From Thomasclavelia ramosa DSM 1402 (lineage in GTDB: Bacteria; Bacillota_I; Bacilli_A; Erysipelotrichales; Coprobacillaceae), in assembly GCF_014131695.1 (NCBI RefSeq), contig NZ_CP036346.1, forward strand, positions 1,364,001 to 1,428,000: DNA of 64,000 bases. The letters run 5' to 3'. Numbering within the stretch: position 1 is the stretch's first letter; the number at the start of each line of letters is the position of its first letter. The notes beneath the pieces are model-generated. The model had not been told where the DNA came from and made no database searches. It saw only the letters and a program-made list of their open reading frames with translations. Below are positions 44,334 through 53,582 of this stretch, in pieces. The position numbers and the translations under genes are program-made.

Positions 44334-45041
44334 ATGACAGATAGTAGAATTTGTATTGCCTTGGATTTTCAAAATAAGGCAGAAGTAAAAGAATTTTTGG
44401 AAAAATTCAATGATGAAAAACTATATGTAAAAGTTGGAATGGAACTATTTTATGGTGAAGGTATTGAAATCATCAAAATGATTAAAGAAATGGGACATAA
44501 CATTTTTTTAGATTTAAAATTACATGATATTCCTAATACTGTAAAAAGTGCAATGAAGCAACTAGCAAAATTAGAAGTAGATATGGTCAATGTTCATGCT
44601 TCAGGAAGTATCGCAATGATGAAAGCTGCAATTGAAGGATTAGAAGCAGGCAAGACAGGTGATAAACGACCTTTATGTATCGCCGTTACATGTTTAACGT
44701 CACTTGATCAAGAAGTGCTAGATAACGAGCTTTTAATTAACGATACATTAGAAAATGTCGTTTTAAAGTGGGCTACTAATGCTAAAGAAGCAGGACTTGA
44801 TGGTGTTGTTTGTTCACCATTAGAATCTAAAGTGATTCATGATAATTTAGGAATGGAATTCATAACAGTAACGCCAGGAATTCGTTTAGCTGATGATAGC
44901 GTAAATGATCAAAAACGGGTTACTACTCCGGCGATGGCACGCGAATTAACATCTAGTTATATCGTAGTAGGTAGAACGATTACTGGATCTGCTGATCCAT
45001 ACGCAACATATAAAAAAGTATATCAAGATTTTCAAGGGTAG
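44334..45041 (+). CDS. pyrF: Orotidine-5'-phosphate decarboxylase
   Basis: Final enzyme of UMP synthesis, 235 residues. The TIM-barrel catalytic motif FLDLKLHDIPNTVKSAM holds the Asp-Lys-Asp active site. ICIALDFQNKAEVKEFLEKF (cut) starts the barrel, and TPGIRLADDSVNDQKRVTTP and YIVVGRTITGS bind phosphate. The start at 44334 has GGAGG seven bases upstream. Followed 12 bases later by pyrE, completing the orotate-to-UMP pair; the early pyr genes are not in this window. Confidence 0.97.
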   Translation: MTDSRICIALDFQNKAEVKEFLEKFNDEKLYVKVGMELFYGEGIEIIKMIKEMGHNIFLDLKLHDIPNTVKSAMKQLAKLEVDMVNVHASGSIAMMKAAIEGLEAGKTGDKRPLCIAVTCLTSLDQEVLDNELLINDTLENVVLKWATNAKEAGLDGVVCSPLESKVIHDNLGMEFITVTPGIRLADDSVNDQKRVTTPAMARELTSSYIVVGRTITGSADPYATYKKVYQDFQG

Positions 45042-45053
45042 AGGAGAAGAATA

Positions 45054-45686
45054 ATGAAAGAATTAATTGCTAAAGATTTATTAGATATTCAAGCGGTTTT
45101 TTTAAGACCAAATGAACCATTTACATGGGCTAGTGGAATTAAATCACCGATTTATTGTGATAATCGTTTAACATTATCATATCCAAAAGTTCGTAAAGAT
45201 GTAGAAACTGGACTAGCTAAATTAGTTCAAGAAAATTTTCCAGAAGCAGAATGCTTAATGGGAACAGCTACTGCGGGAATTGCTCATGCTGCATTAGTGG
45301 CAGATATTTTGGAATTACCAATGGGATATGTCCGTGGTGGGGCAAAAAGCCATGGTCGTAACAATCGGATCGAAGGAAAAGTAGAACCCGGCATGAAAGT
45401 TGTTGTGGTAGAAGACCTGATTTCAACGGGGGGGAGTTCATTAGAATGCGTTGAAGCGCTAAAAGAAGCCGGTTGCGAAGTAATTGGAATGATTGCTATT
45501 TTCACATATGGATTACCAAAAGCAACAATTAATTTTGAAGCGGCTGAATGTAAATATGTAACATTGACTGATTATGATACATTGATCGGTGTAGCAAAAG
45601 AAAATGACTATATTAAAGAAGCTGATATGGAAAAATTAAAGGCTTGGAAAAAAGATCCAAGTGACGAAAGCTGGATGAGTAAATAG
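45054..45686 (+). CDS. pyrE: Orotate phosphoribosyltransferase
   Basis: Protein of 210 residues converting orotate and PRPP to OMP. The PRPP-binding loop [20 protein letters not shown] is intact, and [20 protein letters not shown] supplies the catalytic loop. [20 protein letters not shown] is the N-terminal signature. AGAGGAGAAG is the ribosome binding site. It forms a two-gene operon with pyrF, closed by a terminator six bases past the stop. Confidence 0.97.
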   Translation: MKELIAKDLLDIQAVFLRPNEPFTWASGIKSPIYCDNRLTLSYPKVRKDVETGLAKLVQENFPEAECLMGTATAGIAHAALVADILELPMGYVRGGAKSHGRNNRIEGKVEPGMKVVVVEDLISTGGSSLECVEALKEAGCEVIGMIAIFTYGLPKATINFEAAECKYVTLTDYDTLIGVAKENDYIKEADMEKLKAWKKDPSDESWMSK

Positions 45687-45711
45687 AAGGTAAAAACACC
45701 TTCTTTTTTTA
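45685..45711 (+). terminator. Terminator of pyrFE
   Basis: AGAAGGT (45685-45691) pairs with ACCTTCT (45698-45704), then a T-run. Confidence 0.8.
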
Positions 45712-45755
45712 TATTTTCCCCCTAAAATAAAGATATTTTAATTGCATTATCATTG

Positions 45756-45764
45756 TGCTATAAT
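45756..45764 (+). promoter_or_regulatory. Extended -10 promoter of the teichoic acid cluster
   Basis: TGCTATAAT, 45 bases before the ATG at 45809, with TTTTAA 17 bases upstream. Confidence 0.6.
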
Positions 45765-45808
45765 TATAATGCTATTGTTGTAAATAAAAGTAGCTTTGGA
45801 GGTAGAAA

Positions 45809-46630
45809 ATGCTAAAAAGTATTAAATATGTTCTAAAAGAGAATTTCTCAAATTTATTTAGAATATATTCAATTTCGAAATATGAATTATTATCTGATAT
45901 TCGTGATTCCCGTTTGGGGATTTTTTGGAATTTTGCTAATCCATTGATTCAAATTTTAACATATTATTTTGTTTTTGGTTTAGTAATGAATCGTAAAGAT
46001 GTAGATGGAATTCCTTTTATTCAATGGATGTTGGCGGGAATGGTTGTTTGGTTTTTTATTAATCCTTGTATTACTCAAGGGGCTAATGCCATTTTTTCAA
46101 AGACGGGTGTAATTACTAAAATGAAATTTCCAGTTAGTGTTTTACCAGCTACGGTAGTTTTAAAGGAATTATTTAATCATGCCTGTATATTGCTTTTAAT
46201 GATTATTTTTTATTGTACTCAAGGTGTCTATCCATCAATCGAGTGGTTGGGAATTATATATTATTGCTTTGCGGCCTGCTGTTTTGCTGTGAGTTTAGCG
46301 ATGATTACATCTGTGCTTAATATGATTGCTCGAGATACTCGTAAGTTGATTTTAGCGTGTATGCGTTTGATTTTATATTTAACACCTATTTTATGGCCGA
46401 TTTCTCGTTTTAGTGAACAGACGTTATTGTTTGATATTATTCGTTTTGTCATGAAAATCAATCCAATCTATTATATTGTATGTGGGTATCGAGATTGTTT
46501 TTTATATCACCTTGGATTTATGCATTATTGGAAACAAATGCTGGCTTTCTGGGGGATTACTGGAATACTGTTTGTTGTTGGCTGTTATATGATGTATAAA
46601 TTCAAACATAAATTTATTGATATGATCTAG
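45809..46630 (+). CDS. tagG: Teichoic acid/polysaccharide ABC exporter permease (TagG-like)
   Basis: ABC-2 type permease of 273 residues with six membrane helices. The family start RDSRLGIFWNFANPLIQIL and the conserved WFFINPCITQGANAI are visible. FPVSVLPATVVLKELFNH is the cytoplasmic coupling region typical of TagG/RfbA. It forms the membrane channel with the ATPase encoded next, and would export the polymer made by the downstream enzymes. GGAGG precedes the ATG. First gene of the cluster. Confidence 0.92.
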   Translation: MLKSIKYVLKENFSNLFRIYSISKYELLSDIRDSRLGIFWNFANPLIQILTYYFVFGLVMNRKDVDGIPFIQWMLAGMVVWFFINPCITQGANAIFSKTGVITKMKFPVSVLPATVVLKELFNHACILLLMIIFYCTQGVYPSIEWLGIIYYCFAACCFAVSLAMITSVLNMIARDTRKLILACMRLILYLTPILWPISRFSEQTLLFDIIRFVMKINPIYYIVCGYRDCFLYHLGFMHYWKQMLAFWGITGILFVVGCYMMYKFKHKFIDMI

Positions 46631-46639
46631 GTGGTAGAA

Positions 46640-47467
46640 ATGGAAAATTACGCAATTAAATTTGAAAATGTTTCAAAAATATATAAATTGAAAAAGAAAA
46701 ATGATGGTAATACTAAAAGTAGTGAAACAAAAAGATTTTATGCTTTAAAAAATATTAGTTTTGAAATTCCACAAGGGGAAGTAGTAGGGATTTTAGGAAC
46801 TAATGGCTCAGGAAAATCAACTCTGTCACTTATCTTGGCGGGAATTAGCGAAATCGATGAGGGTGTCATGCATATTAATGGTGAACAATCATTGGTTGCT
46901 ATTAATACCGGTTTAAATAAACAGCTAACAGGTTTAGAAAACATTAATGTTAAAGGTGCTTTATTAGGACTATCAAAAAAGCAGATTCAGGAGATTATTG
47001 ATGGTGTTATTGAATTTGCGGAGCTAGGAGACTTTTTATATCAACCTGTAAAAAAATATTCTAGCGGGATGAAATCACGACTTGGTTTTTCAATCTCTTT
47101 ATATTTAAATCCAGATATTATTATCGTTGATGAAGCTTTATCGGTAGGTGATAAAGGTTTTGCACAAAAGTGCATAAATAAAATGAATGAATTAAAAGAT
47201 GAAGGTAAAACGATTATATTTATTTCACATTCATTGCCTCAAGTTCGAAATTTTTGTCAAACAGCAATGTGGATTGAGGGAGGAATGTTAAAAGAATATG
47301 GTGAAGTCGGGGAAGTATGTGATCATTATGGTGAATATGTTGATTACTATAACAGTTTAACGAACAAAGAAAAGGCTAAAATAAGAGATAATAAATTTAA
47401 AAAACGAATTGTTCAAAATCCTCAAATTGGATTTTGGGAAAAAGTTTTAGATCGGATAAAAGGATAG
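46640..47467 (+). CDS. tagH: Teichoic acid/polysaccharide ABC exporter ATPase (TagH-like)
   Basis: ATPase of 275 residues partnering TagG. Walker A is GTNGSGKSTLSLIL. The signature reads KKYSSGMKSRLGFSISLYL, the SSGM form characteristic of polysaccharide exporters, with Walker B NPDIIIVDEALSVGD. A short C-terminal extension lacks the long TagH-specific domain of Bacillus. The start at 46640 has AGGTGG five bases upstream. It ends nine bases before tagD. Confidence 0.92.
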   Translation: MENYAIKFENVSKIYKLKKKNDGNTKSSETKRFYALKNISFEIPQGEVVGILGTNGSGKSTLSLILAGISEIDEGVMHINGEQSLVAINTGLNKQLTGLENINVKGALLGLSKKQIQEIIDGVIEFAELGDFLYQPVKKYSSGMKSRLGFSISLYLNPDIIIVDEALSVGDKGFAQKCINKMNELKDEGKTIIFISHSLPQVRNFCQTAMWIEGGMLKEYGEVGEVCDHYGEYVDYYNSLTNKEKAKIRDNKFKKRIVQNPQIGFWEKVLDRIKG

Positions 47468-47476
47468 GTGAAAATA

Positions 47477-47863
47477 ATGAAGAAGGTTATTACATACGGA
47501 ACATTTGATTTATTTCATGTAGGTCATTTGAATATTATTAAAAGAGCAAAAGCGCTGGGTGATTACTTGATTGTTGCGGTAAGTAGTGATGCATTTAATG
47601 CGCAGAAGGGGAAAAAGGCATATCATAGTGATCATGATCGAAAATTGATTTTAGAGGCGATTAGATACGTTGATGAAGTTATTTTTGAGGAATCTTGGGA
47701 TCAAAAAATTAAAGATGTTCAAGAACATGATGTAGATGTATTTGTAATGGGTGATGATTGGGAAGGTAAATTTGATTTTTTAAAGGATTACTGTGAAGTT
47801 GTCTATTTACCAAGAACTGATGGTATTTCAACAACAAAAATTAAGGACGATCTACATAAATAG
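47477..47863 (+). CDS. tagD: Glycerol-3-phosphate cytidylyltransferase
   Basis: Enzyme of 128 residues that makes CDP-glycerol from CTP and glycerol 3-phosphate, the donor for polyglycerolphosphate wall teichoic acid. The nucleotidyltransferase HxGH motif is in YGTFDLFHVGHLNIIKRAK. The second signature is in PRTDGISTTKIKDDL (RTxGISTT). Length matches TagD/GCT. The start at 47477 has AGGTGA upstream. Product and position fit the glycerophosphotransferases encoded next. Confidence 0.95.
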   Translation: MKKVITYGTFDLFHVGHLNIIKRAKALGDYLIVAVSSDAFNAQKGKKAYHSDHDRKLILEAIRYVDEVIFEESWDQKIKDVQEHDVDVFVMGDDWEGKFDFLKDYCEVVYLPRTDGISTTKIKDDLHK

Positions 47864-47871
47864 GTGTAAAG

Positions 47872-50088
47872 ATGAAACTTAGTATAATTATCCCTTACGA
47901 TCGTTACAAACAGTATTTACATGATTGTCTAGAAAGTGTTTATGAACAGCGGTTAAATGATTATGAAACTTTACTTGTTGTAAATAATAAAAAAGAGATT
48001 GATCAAGATATCAAAGCGTATGATATTAATTTAAAAATCCTTGAAGCTGGAGAAAATTCTAGTGTTGCTAAAAAAAGAAATATTGGCTTAGAACAGGCAA
48101 GTGGTGAATATATCTATTTTATTGATTGTGATGATTATTTGATGCCAAATACTTTAAAATTATTAATTACTTGTGCTAATCAAAATGATTTAGATTTAGT
48201 TGCAGGAATTAGACGCTTTACATGGTTCAAAAAGAAAGTTTTTGAGACCATGGGTGATGAAAAAAATAATGAATTAAACTTAAAAGATAAAGATCATGAT
48301 TATGATGATAAATTTATTGAAAAAGTATATGACCAAAATAATGTTGATGAATATATGGTAGATGTTTTAATTCGGAGCCGACATGCTATTCGTAATATTT
48401 CTGTCTTAAATGTTTTAATAAAAAAGAAACTGATTGATGAGCATCAAATTCGTTTTAACGAAGATTTTTTCTATTACACTGATGTTCCTTTTGTAATCCA
48501 ATTAGTTAATTACGCAAAGAGTTTTGATCGTGTTGAACAAGCAATTTTTGTTAAAAGAAAACATAATGATCCAATCAATACACCTGCTTTATCACAAATA
48601 AAAGATTCTGAAAATAAATTTGATGAATTTTTGATGGCTTATCGCTATAGTGCTTCTTTAGTAGCTCCAGATAGTTATATTCGTTATTATTTAGATTCGA
48701 AAATGCTTAGATATTACACAAAGTTTTTTGCACGAAAGATTCGGCGCAGTAAAGATGATATTTGGCGTAACGAACGATTTAAAGCAATGGGAGAAATATT
48801 AAAAAATATTCATCCTCGTTTATTGAATAAAAGTTCTCGTTATAGTAAAAAAATGATCAAAGCTGGTCTAAATGGTGATCTTGAGTTAGCAAAGAAGACT
48901 GTAAGCCGGCATTTAGCAAAAATAAAGTTTAAAAAGATCTTAAAAAATAAAAACGAGATGAATAAATATTTATATCGTCATAAATATATTAATAAACCGC
49001 TTGAAGAAAATACGGTTATGTTTGAAACTTTTATGGGAAAAAGTTATGCAGATTCACCTAAATATATTTACGAATATTTAGCGAAGAATTATCCAGGTAA
49101 ATATAAGTTTATTTGGGTATTAAATGATCCTAAAGAAAAATTGCCTTACGAAGGTAAGATTGTCAAAAGATTCACAAGGGAATATGCTTATTATTTAGGC
49201 GTTTCTAAATATTTTGTTTTTAATATTCGTCAGCCATTATGGTTTAGAAAGCGGGAGGAACAAGTTTTTTTAGAAACGTGGCACGGAACGCCACTGAAAC
49301 GTTTAGCGTTTGATCAAGAAGAGGTTACTGCTGCTTCGCCGACCTATAAAGCTCAATTTTATCGTCAAAAACAAGAATGGGATTATTTGATTGCACCGAA
49401 TAAATTCTCTAGTGATATTTTCAAAAGTTGTTTTATGTACGATGGTAACATGCTGGAAACAGGATATCCAAGAAATGATTTATTATCGTTACCAAACCGT
49501 GATGCAATAGCTTTAGAATTGAAGAAAAAATTAGGGATTCCTCTAGATAAAAAGACTATTTTGTATGCTCCGACATGGCGTGATGATGAGTATTATGGAA
49601 ATGGTAAATATAAGTTTAAATTGAAATTAGATTTAGATTTATTAAAGCAGCAGCTTGGTGATGAATATGTTGTATTGTTAAGAACACATCATTATATTGC
49701 TGATGCATTAGATGTTACGGGACTAGAAGAGTTTGCGTATAATTTGAGTAAGTATGATGATATTACAGAAATTTATTTAATTAGTGATATTTGTATTACG
49801 GATTATTCTAGTGTGTTTTTTGACTATGCTAATTTAAAAAGGCCGATGTTATTCTATACGTATGATTTAGATAAATATCGTGATGTATTAAGAGGTTTTT
49901 ATATTGATATGGAAACAGAATTACCAGGACCATTGGTTTATACTACTGAAGAAGTTATTGATAAAATCAAGAATCTGAATAGTTTGAATCAAGAATATCA
50001 ACAACGTTATGAACAATTTTATGAACGTTTTTGTTCATGGGAAGATGGGAATGCTGCTATGCGAGTTGTTGAAGCAGTTTTTAAATAA
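47872..50088 (+). CDS. Bifunctional GT2 glycosyltransferase / CDP-glycerol glycerophosphotransferase
   Basis: Fusion of 738 residues. Residues 1-230 are a GT-A family 2 glycosyltransferase (LSIIIPYDRYKQYLHDCLES and the DxD-like FIDCDDYLMP). Residues about 370-738 are a TagF/TarF-type CDP-glycerol:polyol glycerophosphotransferase. Its family motifs are ETWHGTPLKRLAFD, ILYAPTWRDDEYYG and ISDICITDYSSVFFDYA (ligands for the glycerol phosphates). It may add a sugar and glycerophosphate units to the same polymer. An intrinsic terminator overlaps its stop codon, partly separating it from the next gene. Confidence 0.9.
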   Translation: MKLSIIIPYDRYKQYLHDCLESVYEQRLNDYETLLVVNNKKEIDQDIKAYDINLKILEAGENSSVAKKRNIGLEQASGEYIYFIDCDDYLMPNTLKLLITCANQNDLDLVAGIRRFTWFKKKVFETMGDEKNNELNLKDKDHDYDDKFIEKVYDQNNVDEYMVDVLIRSRHAIRNISVLNVLIKKKLIDEHQIRFNEDFFYYTDVPFVIQLVNYAKSFDRVEQAIFVKRKHNDPINTPALSQIKDSENKFDEFLMAYRYSASLVAPDSYIRYYLDSKMLRYYTKFFARKIRRSKDDIWRNERFKAMGEILKNIHPRLLNKSSRYSKKMIKAGLNGDLELAKKTVSRHLAKIKFKKILKNKNEMNKYLYRHKYINKPLEENTVMFETFMGKSYADSPKYIYEYLAKNYPGKYKFIWVLNDPKEKLPYEGKIVKRFTREYAYYLGVSKYFVFNIRQPLWFRKREEQVFLETWHGTPLKRLAFDQEEVTAASPTYKAQFYRQKQEWDYLIAPNKFSSDIFKSCFMYDGNMLETGYPRNDLLSLPNRDAIALELKKKLGIPLDKKTILYAPTWRDDEYYGNGKYKFKLKLDLDLLKQQLGDEYVVLLRTHHYIADALDVTGLEEFAYNLSKYDDITEIYLISDICITDYSSVFFDYANLKRPMLFYTYDLDKYRDVLRGFYIDMETELPGPLVYTTEEVIDKIKNLNSLNQEYQQRYEQFYERFCSWEDGNAAMRVVEAVFK

Positions 50089-50108
50089 GGGGTTTACCCC
50101 TTATTTTT
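50083..50108 (+). terminator. Intrinsic terminator inside the teichoic acid cluster
   Basis: AAATAAGGGG (50083-50092) pairs with CCCCTTATTT (50097-50106) around TTTA, then T residues. It covers the stop codon of the GT2-TagF gene and sits 15 bases before the next start. Confidence 0.8.
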
Positions 50109-50123
50109 ATGGGAGGAAAGTAA

Positions 50124-51302
50124 ATGAAAATATTAAAGAAACTACTCGGTAAGTTAATCAGAATTTTATATCGATTCGTATATCGATTTATTCCTTGTCA
50201 GGAAAAAACAATTCTTTTTATTTCTTTTCATGGTCGCGGTTATTCTGATAATCCAATGGCAATTCACCAATATCTTTCAAAACATTCACAATATGCTGAT
50301 TATCGTTGCATTTATGCAATAAAAAATCATAAACAAAAAAAATTAAAAATTGAAAATGCTAGAATTATTGAGTATTTTAGTATTGCTTATTTTTTCTATC
50401 TAGCGCGTAGTAAATATTGGATTGCTAATTGTAAGCTCCCAAAATATGTTTTGAAAAAAGATAGCCAAGTTTATTTACAAACATGGCATGGGACACCATT
50501 AAAAAAATTAGCACATGATATTGAAGTTCCAGAAGGAACAACCTTTTATCGTAGTGAAATGAGCGTTGAAGAAATGCGTTCAACCTACGATAATGATGTA
50601 AGTAAGTATAATTATATGATTAGTCCTAGTGCTTTTACAACTGAAGTCTTTCAAAGTGCTTTTGCGATTGAGAGAGAGCGCTTGATTGAAACGGGATATC
50701 CACGAAATGATATTTTATCAAATTATAATTCTGATGATATAAAAAAAATAAAAGATAAATTAAATTTACCTGAGGGTAAGAAGATAATTTTATATGCGCC
50801 AACTTGGCGTGACAATTCATATAATTTAAAAGGGTATACATTTAAATTAGAAGTTGACTTTAAAAAGTGGCAAAAAATTCTAGGTACAGATTATATTGTT
50901 ATTTTTAAACCCCATTATTTAATTGTAAATGATTTTGATTTAGAGGCAGTTAAAGAATTTGTCTACTACATTGATCCTAAAGAAGATATTAGCAGCTTGT
51001 ATTTAATTGCCGATGTCTTAGTTACAGATTATTCAAGTGTATTTTTTGATTATGCAATATTAAAACGACCAATTTATTTTTTTATGTATGATTTAGACAC
51101 TTATCGTGATGAGTTAAGAGGCTTTTATTTAGATATTTATCATGATTTACCAGGCGATGTTATTGAAAGTGAGGATGAATTGATCCAAAAAATTTTCTCT
51201 GAAAAATTTGACTATAATCGATTGCAAATATTTAATGAACAGTTTAATAATCATGAAGATGGCAATGCGAGTAAACGGGTTATTGAAATTTTATTAAAGT
51301 AG
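50124..51302 (+). CDS. CDP-glycerol glycerophosphotransferase family protein (TagF-like)
   Basis: Protein of 392 residues of the TagF/TagB GT-B family, similar to the C-terminal half of the preceding gene. Motifs: QTWHGTPLKKLAHDIE, ETGYPRNDIL, IILYAPTWRDNSYN, IADVLVTDYSSVFFDYAI and RGFYLDIYHDLPG. The N-terminal part has an amphipathic or hydrophobic membrane-association segment (LIRILYRFVYRF). It probably polymerises glycerophosphate onto the linkage unit. GGGAGGAAAG is the ribosome binding site. Preceded by a terminator hairpin, so levels may be set by read-through. Confidence 0.9.
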   Translation: MKILKKLLGKLIRILYRFVYRFIPCQEKTILFISFHGRGYSDNPMAIHQYLSKHSQYADYRCIYAIKNHKQKKLKIENARIIEYFSIAYFFYLARSKYWIANCKLPKYVLKKDSQVYLQTWHGTPLKKLAHDIEVPEGTTFYRSEMSVEEMRSTYDNDVSKYNYMISPSAFTTEVFQSAFAIERERLIETGYPRNDILSNYNSDDIKKIKDKLNLPEGKKIILYAPTWRDNSYNLKGYTFKLEVDFKKWQKILGTDYIVIFKPHYLIVNDFDLEAVKEFVYYIDPKEDISSLYLIADVLVTDYSSVFFDYAILKRPIYFFMYDLDTYRDELRGFYLDIYHDLPGDVIESEDELIQKIFSEKFDYNRLQIFNEQFNNHEDGNASKRVIEILLK

Positions 51303-51310
51303 GTGATGAG

Positions 51311-52414
51311 ATGGGAATAAAGAAAATTATTATTAATATTATCTTAAAAATAGCCAATATATTTGTTTTAAGATGTTCAATCAAGCAAGGACAAATAGCC
51401 TTTATTTCATTAGAGTCGAATCAACTTGAAAGTGATCTTGAACTTATTTATCAGGAGTTAAAAAAAGAAAACAAATATAGTTTAAAAATGGTATTAATAA
51501 ATTATAATAAAAAAAGTTTAATTAACAATTTTTTGTATATGTTAAACTGTATTAAGCAAATTTATGTAATTAATACTTCTAAAGTTGTTTTGATTACAGA
51601 CAATAACTATGTAATTAGTAATTTTAAACGACCTGGCGTTAAAGTTATTCAGGTATGGCATGCGACTGGAGCAATCAAAAAGTTTGGAAATGCTATCAAA
51701 CGTGAATATCCTATTAAAAATTATGACTATGTGATTGCAAATAGTGATTATTGGAAGCAGCCTTATCAAGAAGCTTTCAACGTTTCCGAGCAGGGCGTTA
51801 TTATTACAGGAATGCCACGTGTGGATCATCTTGTTGATCCATATTATTTAACACAAGCGAAAGCACGTATGTATAGTAGATATCCGATTCTAAAAGGAAA
51901 AAAGGTTATTTTATATGCACCGACTTTTAGAGGAAATATTTATCAGGGTTTTAAAACAGTTGACTTTGATGCTCAAGCAGTTTTAAATGCACTGGGAGAA
52001 GAATACGTAATAATCTTTAAATTTCACCCATTGTTATTGAAAACTACGCTATCAGACGATTCTAGAGTGATTAATATGAATCATGAAAATACTCATGATT
52101 TATTCGCAGTTTGTGATGTCTTGATTTCTGATTTCTCATCAATTATCTTTGATTATTCCTTATTAAATAAACCAATGTGTTTTTTTGTTCCGGATTTAGA
52201 TGAATATATTGAAACATTAGGATGTTTTGTGGATTATCGAAGGGTCATGCCCGGAGCAATCTGTTATAATGAAACGCAAGTTATTGCAGCCTTGCAAGGT
52301 AATAAAAAATATGATATTAAGGCATTTAGAGATATGTTTTTTAAATATCAAGATGGTCATAATACACAAAGAATTGTTATGTTTATCGATAAATTAATAA
52401 ACACCAAGAATTAA
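51311..52414 (+). CDS. CDP-glycerol glycerophosphotransferase family protein (TagB-like primase)
   Basis: Protein of 367 residues of the same family but with the TagB-type motif QVWHATGAIKKFGNA in place of TWHGTPLK, plus ITGMPRVDHL, VILYAPTFRGN and LISDFSSIIFDYSLLNKP. TagB adds the first glycerophosphate to the lipid-linked disaccharide, so this may be the primase while the two TWHGTPLK enzymes extend or decorate. AGGTGATGAG precedes the ATG. Last gene of the cluster; terminator 52399-52426. Confidence 0.88.
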   Translation: MGIKKIIINIILKIANIFVLRCSIKQGQIAFISLESNQLESDLELIYQELKKENKYSLKMVLINYNKKSLINNFLYMLNCIKQIYVINTSKVVLITDNNYVISNFKRPGVKVIQVWHATGAIKKFGNAIKREYPIKNYDYVIANSDYWKQPYQEAFNVSEQGVIITGMPRVDHLVDPYYLTQAKARMYSRYPILKGKKVILYAPTFRGNIYQGFKTVDFDAQAVLNALGEEYVIIFKFHPLLLKTTLSDDSRVINMNHENTHDLFAVCDVLISDFSSIIFDYSLLNKPMCFFVPDLDEYIETLGCFVDYRRVMPGAICYNETQVIAALQGNKKYDIKAFRDMFFKYQDGHNTQRIVMFIDKLINTKN

Positions 52415-52430
52415 TTCTTGGTGTTTATTT
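52399..52430. terminator. Bidirectional terminator after the teichoic acid cluster
   Basis: AAACACCAAGAA (52399-52410) pairs with TTCTTGGTGTTT (52415-52426), loop TTAA. Convergent genes end on both sides. Confidence 0.85.
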
Positions 52431-53085
52431 AATGATTTTCATTCGCCAAATAATCACGGACATTTGATAAATTGTCCATGATCTTATTAGTCATTATCGC
52501 AAACTTATGATCAGGGTATTTTAAATCAGGAATACAAATTACTTTAATGCCTGCACTATAGGCAGCGTTAATTCCGGATTCAGAATCTTCGAGAACCAGA
52601 GCTTCATCGGGCGTAATTCCTAATTTTTGGCATGATTTTAAAAATACTTCAGGATCAGGTTTTCCTTTTGTTACTTCGTCACCACAAATGGAATCATCAA
52701 AATATTTTTGTAAACCAGATAATTCTAAAATATGATCAACACGATGACGCTGTGAACTGGTTGCAACAATTGTTTTATAGTCGTTTTCTTTTAAATACTT
52801 TAGTAACTCAATTAATCCTTCTTTTAAAGGAACCCCTTCATTTTCAAATAAGTCAGCCATATATTGATGAACTGCTTTAATTGTTTCCTCAACATCAAAA
52901 TCGTCGCCATAATCTTTATGGAAAAGCTCATAGACTGCTTTAACAGGCTTTCCTAAAAGAGTTTTATAGGCTTCTAATGACAATGTTAAATTATGTTTAG
53001 CTAATACATGCTTATATCCCTCGAATGTAACTCTCTCACTATCAATCATTAAACCATCCATATCAAAAATTACTGCTGTTATCAT
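52429..53085 (-). CDS. HAD-superfamily phosphatase (beta-phosphoglucomutase-like)
   Basis: Cytoplasmic HAD hydrolase of 218 residues, subfamily IA. Nucleophile motif VIFDMDGLMIDSERV, motif II IVATSSQRHRV, motif III with Lys in GDEVTKGKPDPEVFLKSC, and motif IV VLEDSESGINAAYSAG. All catalytic Asp residues are present. The substrate, probably a sugar phosphate or pseudouridine-type phosphate, cannot be read. The start at 53085 has GGAGG upstream. Monocistronic, convergent with the teichoic acid genes. Confidence 0.92.
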   Translation of the reverse strand: MITAVIFDMDGLMIDSERVTFEGYKHVLAKHNLTLSLEAYKTLLGKPVKAVYELFHKDYGDDFDVEETIKAVHQYMADLFENEGVPLKEGLIELLKYLKENDYKTIVATSSQRHRVDHILELSGLQKYFDDSICGDEVTKGKPDPEVFLKSCQKLGITPDEALVLEDSESGINAAYSAGIKVICIPDLKYPDHKFAIMTNKIMDNLSNVRDYLANENH

Positions 53086-53193
53086 CTTTTTACCTCCACG
53101 CAAATATCATATCATAATTATCCGATTAGTAAAAAGATTTTCATAGAATAAAAAAAGTTCTAATTCATATACTGCACTAAAGGAGTTGTAGAT

Positions 53194-53529
53194 ATGATAC
53201 ATAGAGGGGAAATTTATTATGCTGATTTATCTCCGGTAGTGGGGAGTGAACAAGGAGGATATCGACCTGTGATTGTTTTACAAAATAATAAGGGCAATCG
53301 ATATTCGACAACAGTGATTATTGCGCCAATTTCTTCACGATTAACAAAAAATCCGTTACCAACCCATGTGATGGTTGATTGCAGTTCATTGGAAAAAAAG
53401 AGTGTAGTTTTACTAGAACAAATTAGAACGATTGATAAACAGCGAATTAAAGAAAAAGTTGGAATGATTGATAGCCAAGTAATGAATCTGATTAATCAAG
53501 CAATTAAGACAAGCTTGGATATTAAATAG
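53194..53529 (+). CDS. mazF: MazF/PemK-type mRNA interferase, no adjacent antitoxin
   Basis: Endoribonuclease toxin of 111 residues of the MazF/EndoA family. The N-terminal IHRGEIYYADLSPVVGSEQ and GGYRPVIVLQNNKGNRYS form the RNA-binding groove, and TVIIAPISSR holds the catalytic Thr/Ser-Arg region. Length is normal. AAGGAG lies 8 bases before the ATG. No mazE-like gene lies next to it: upstream is a divergent HAD gene, downstream is a DUF975 gene with its own promoter. The antitoxin must be elsewhere, or the gene is solitary as in some Bacilli. Confidence 0.92.
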   Translation: MIHRGEIYYADLSPVVGSEQGGYRPVIVLQNNKGNRYSTTVIIAPISSRLTKNPLPTHVMVDCSSLEKKSVVLLEQIRTIDKQRIKEKVGMIDSQVMNLINQAIKTSLDIK

Positions 53530-53550
53530 TTTCCTTTTGAGTCAGATATT

Positions 53551-53559
53551 TGCTATAAT
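53551..53559 (+). promoter_or_regulatory. Extended -10 promoter of the DUF975 gene
   Basis: TGCTATAAT, 24 bases before the ATG. Confidence 0.6.
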
Positions 53560-53582
53560 AGCCCCATGGAGGTAGAGGAAAG

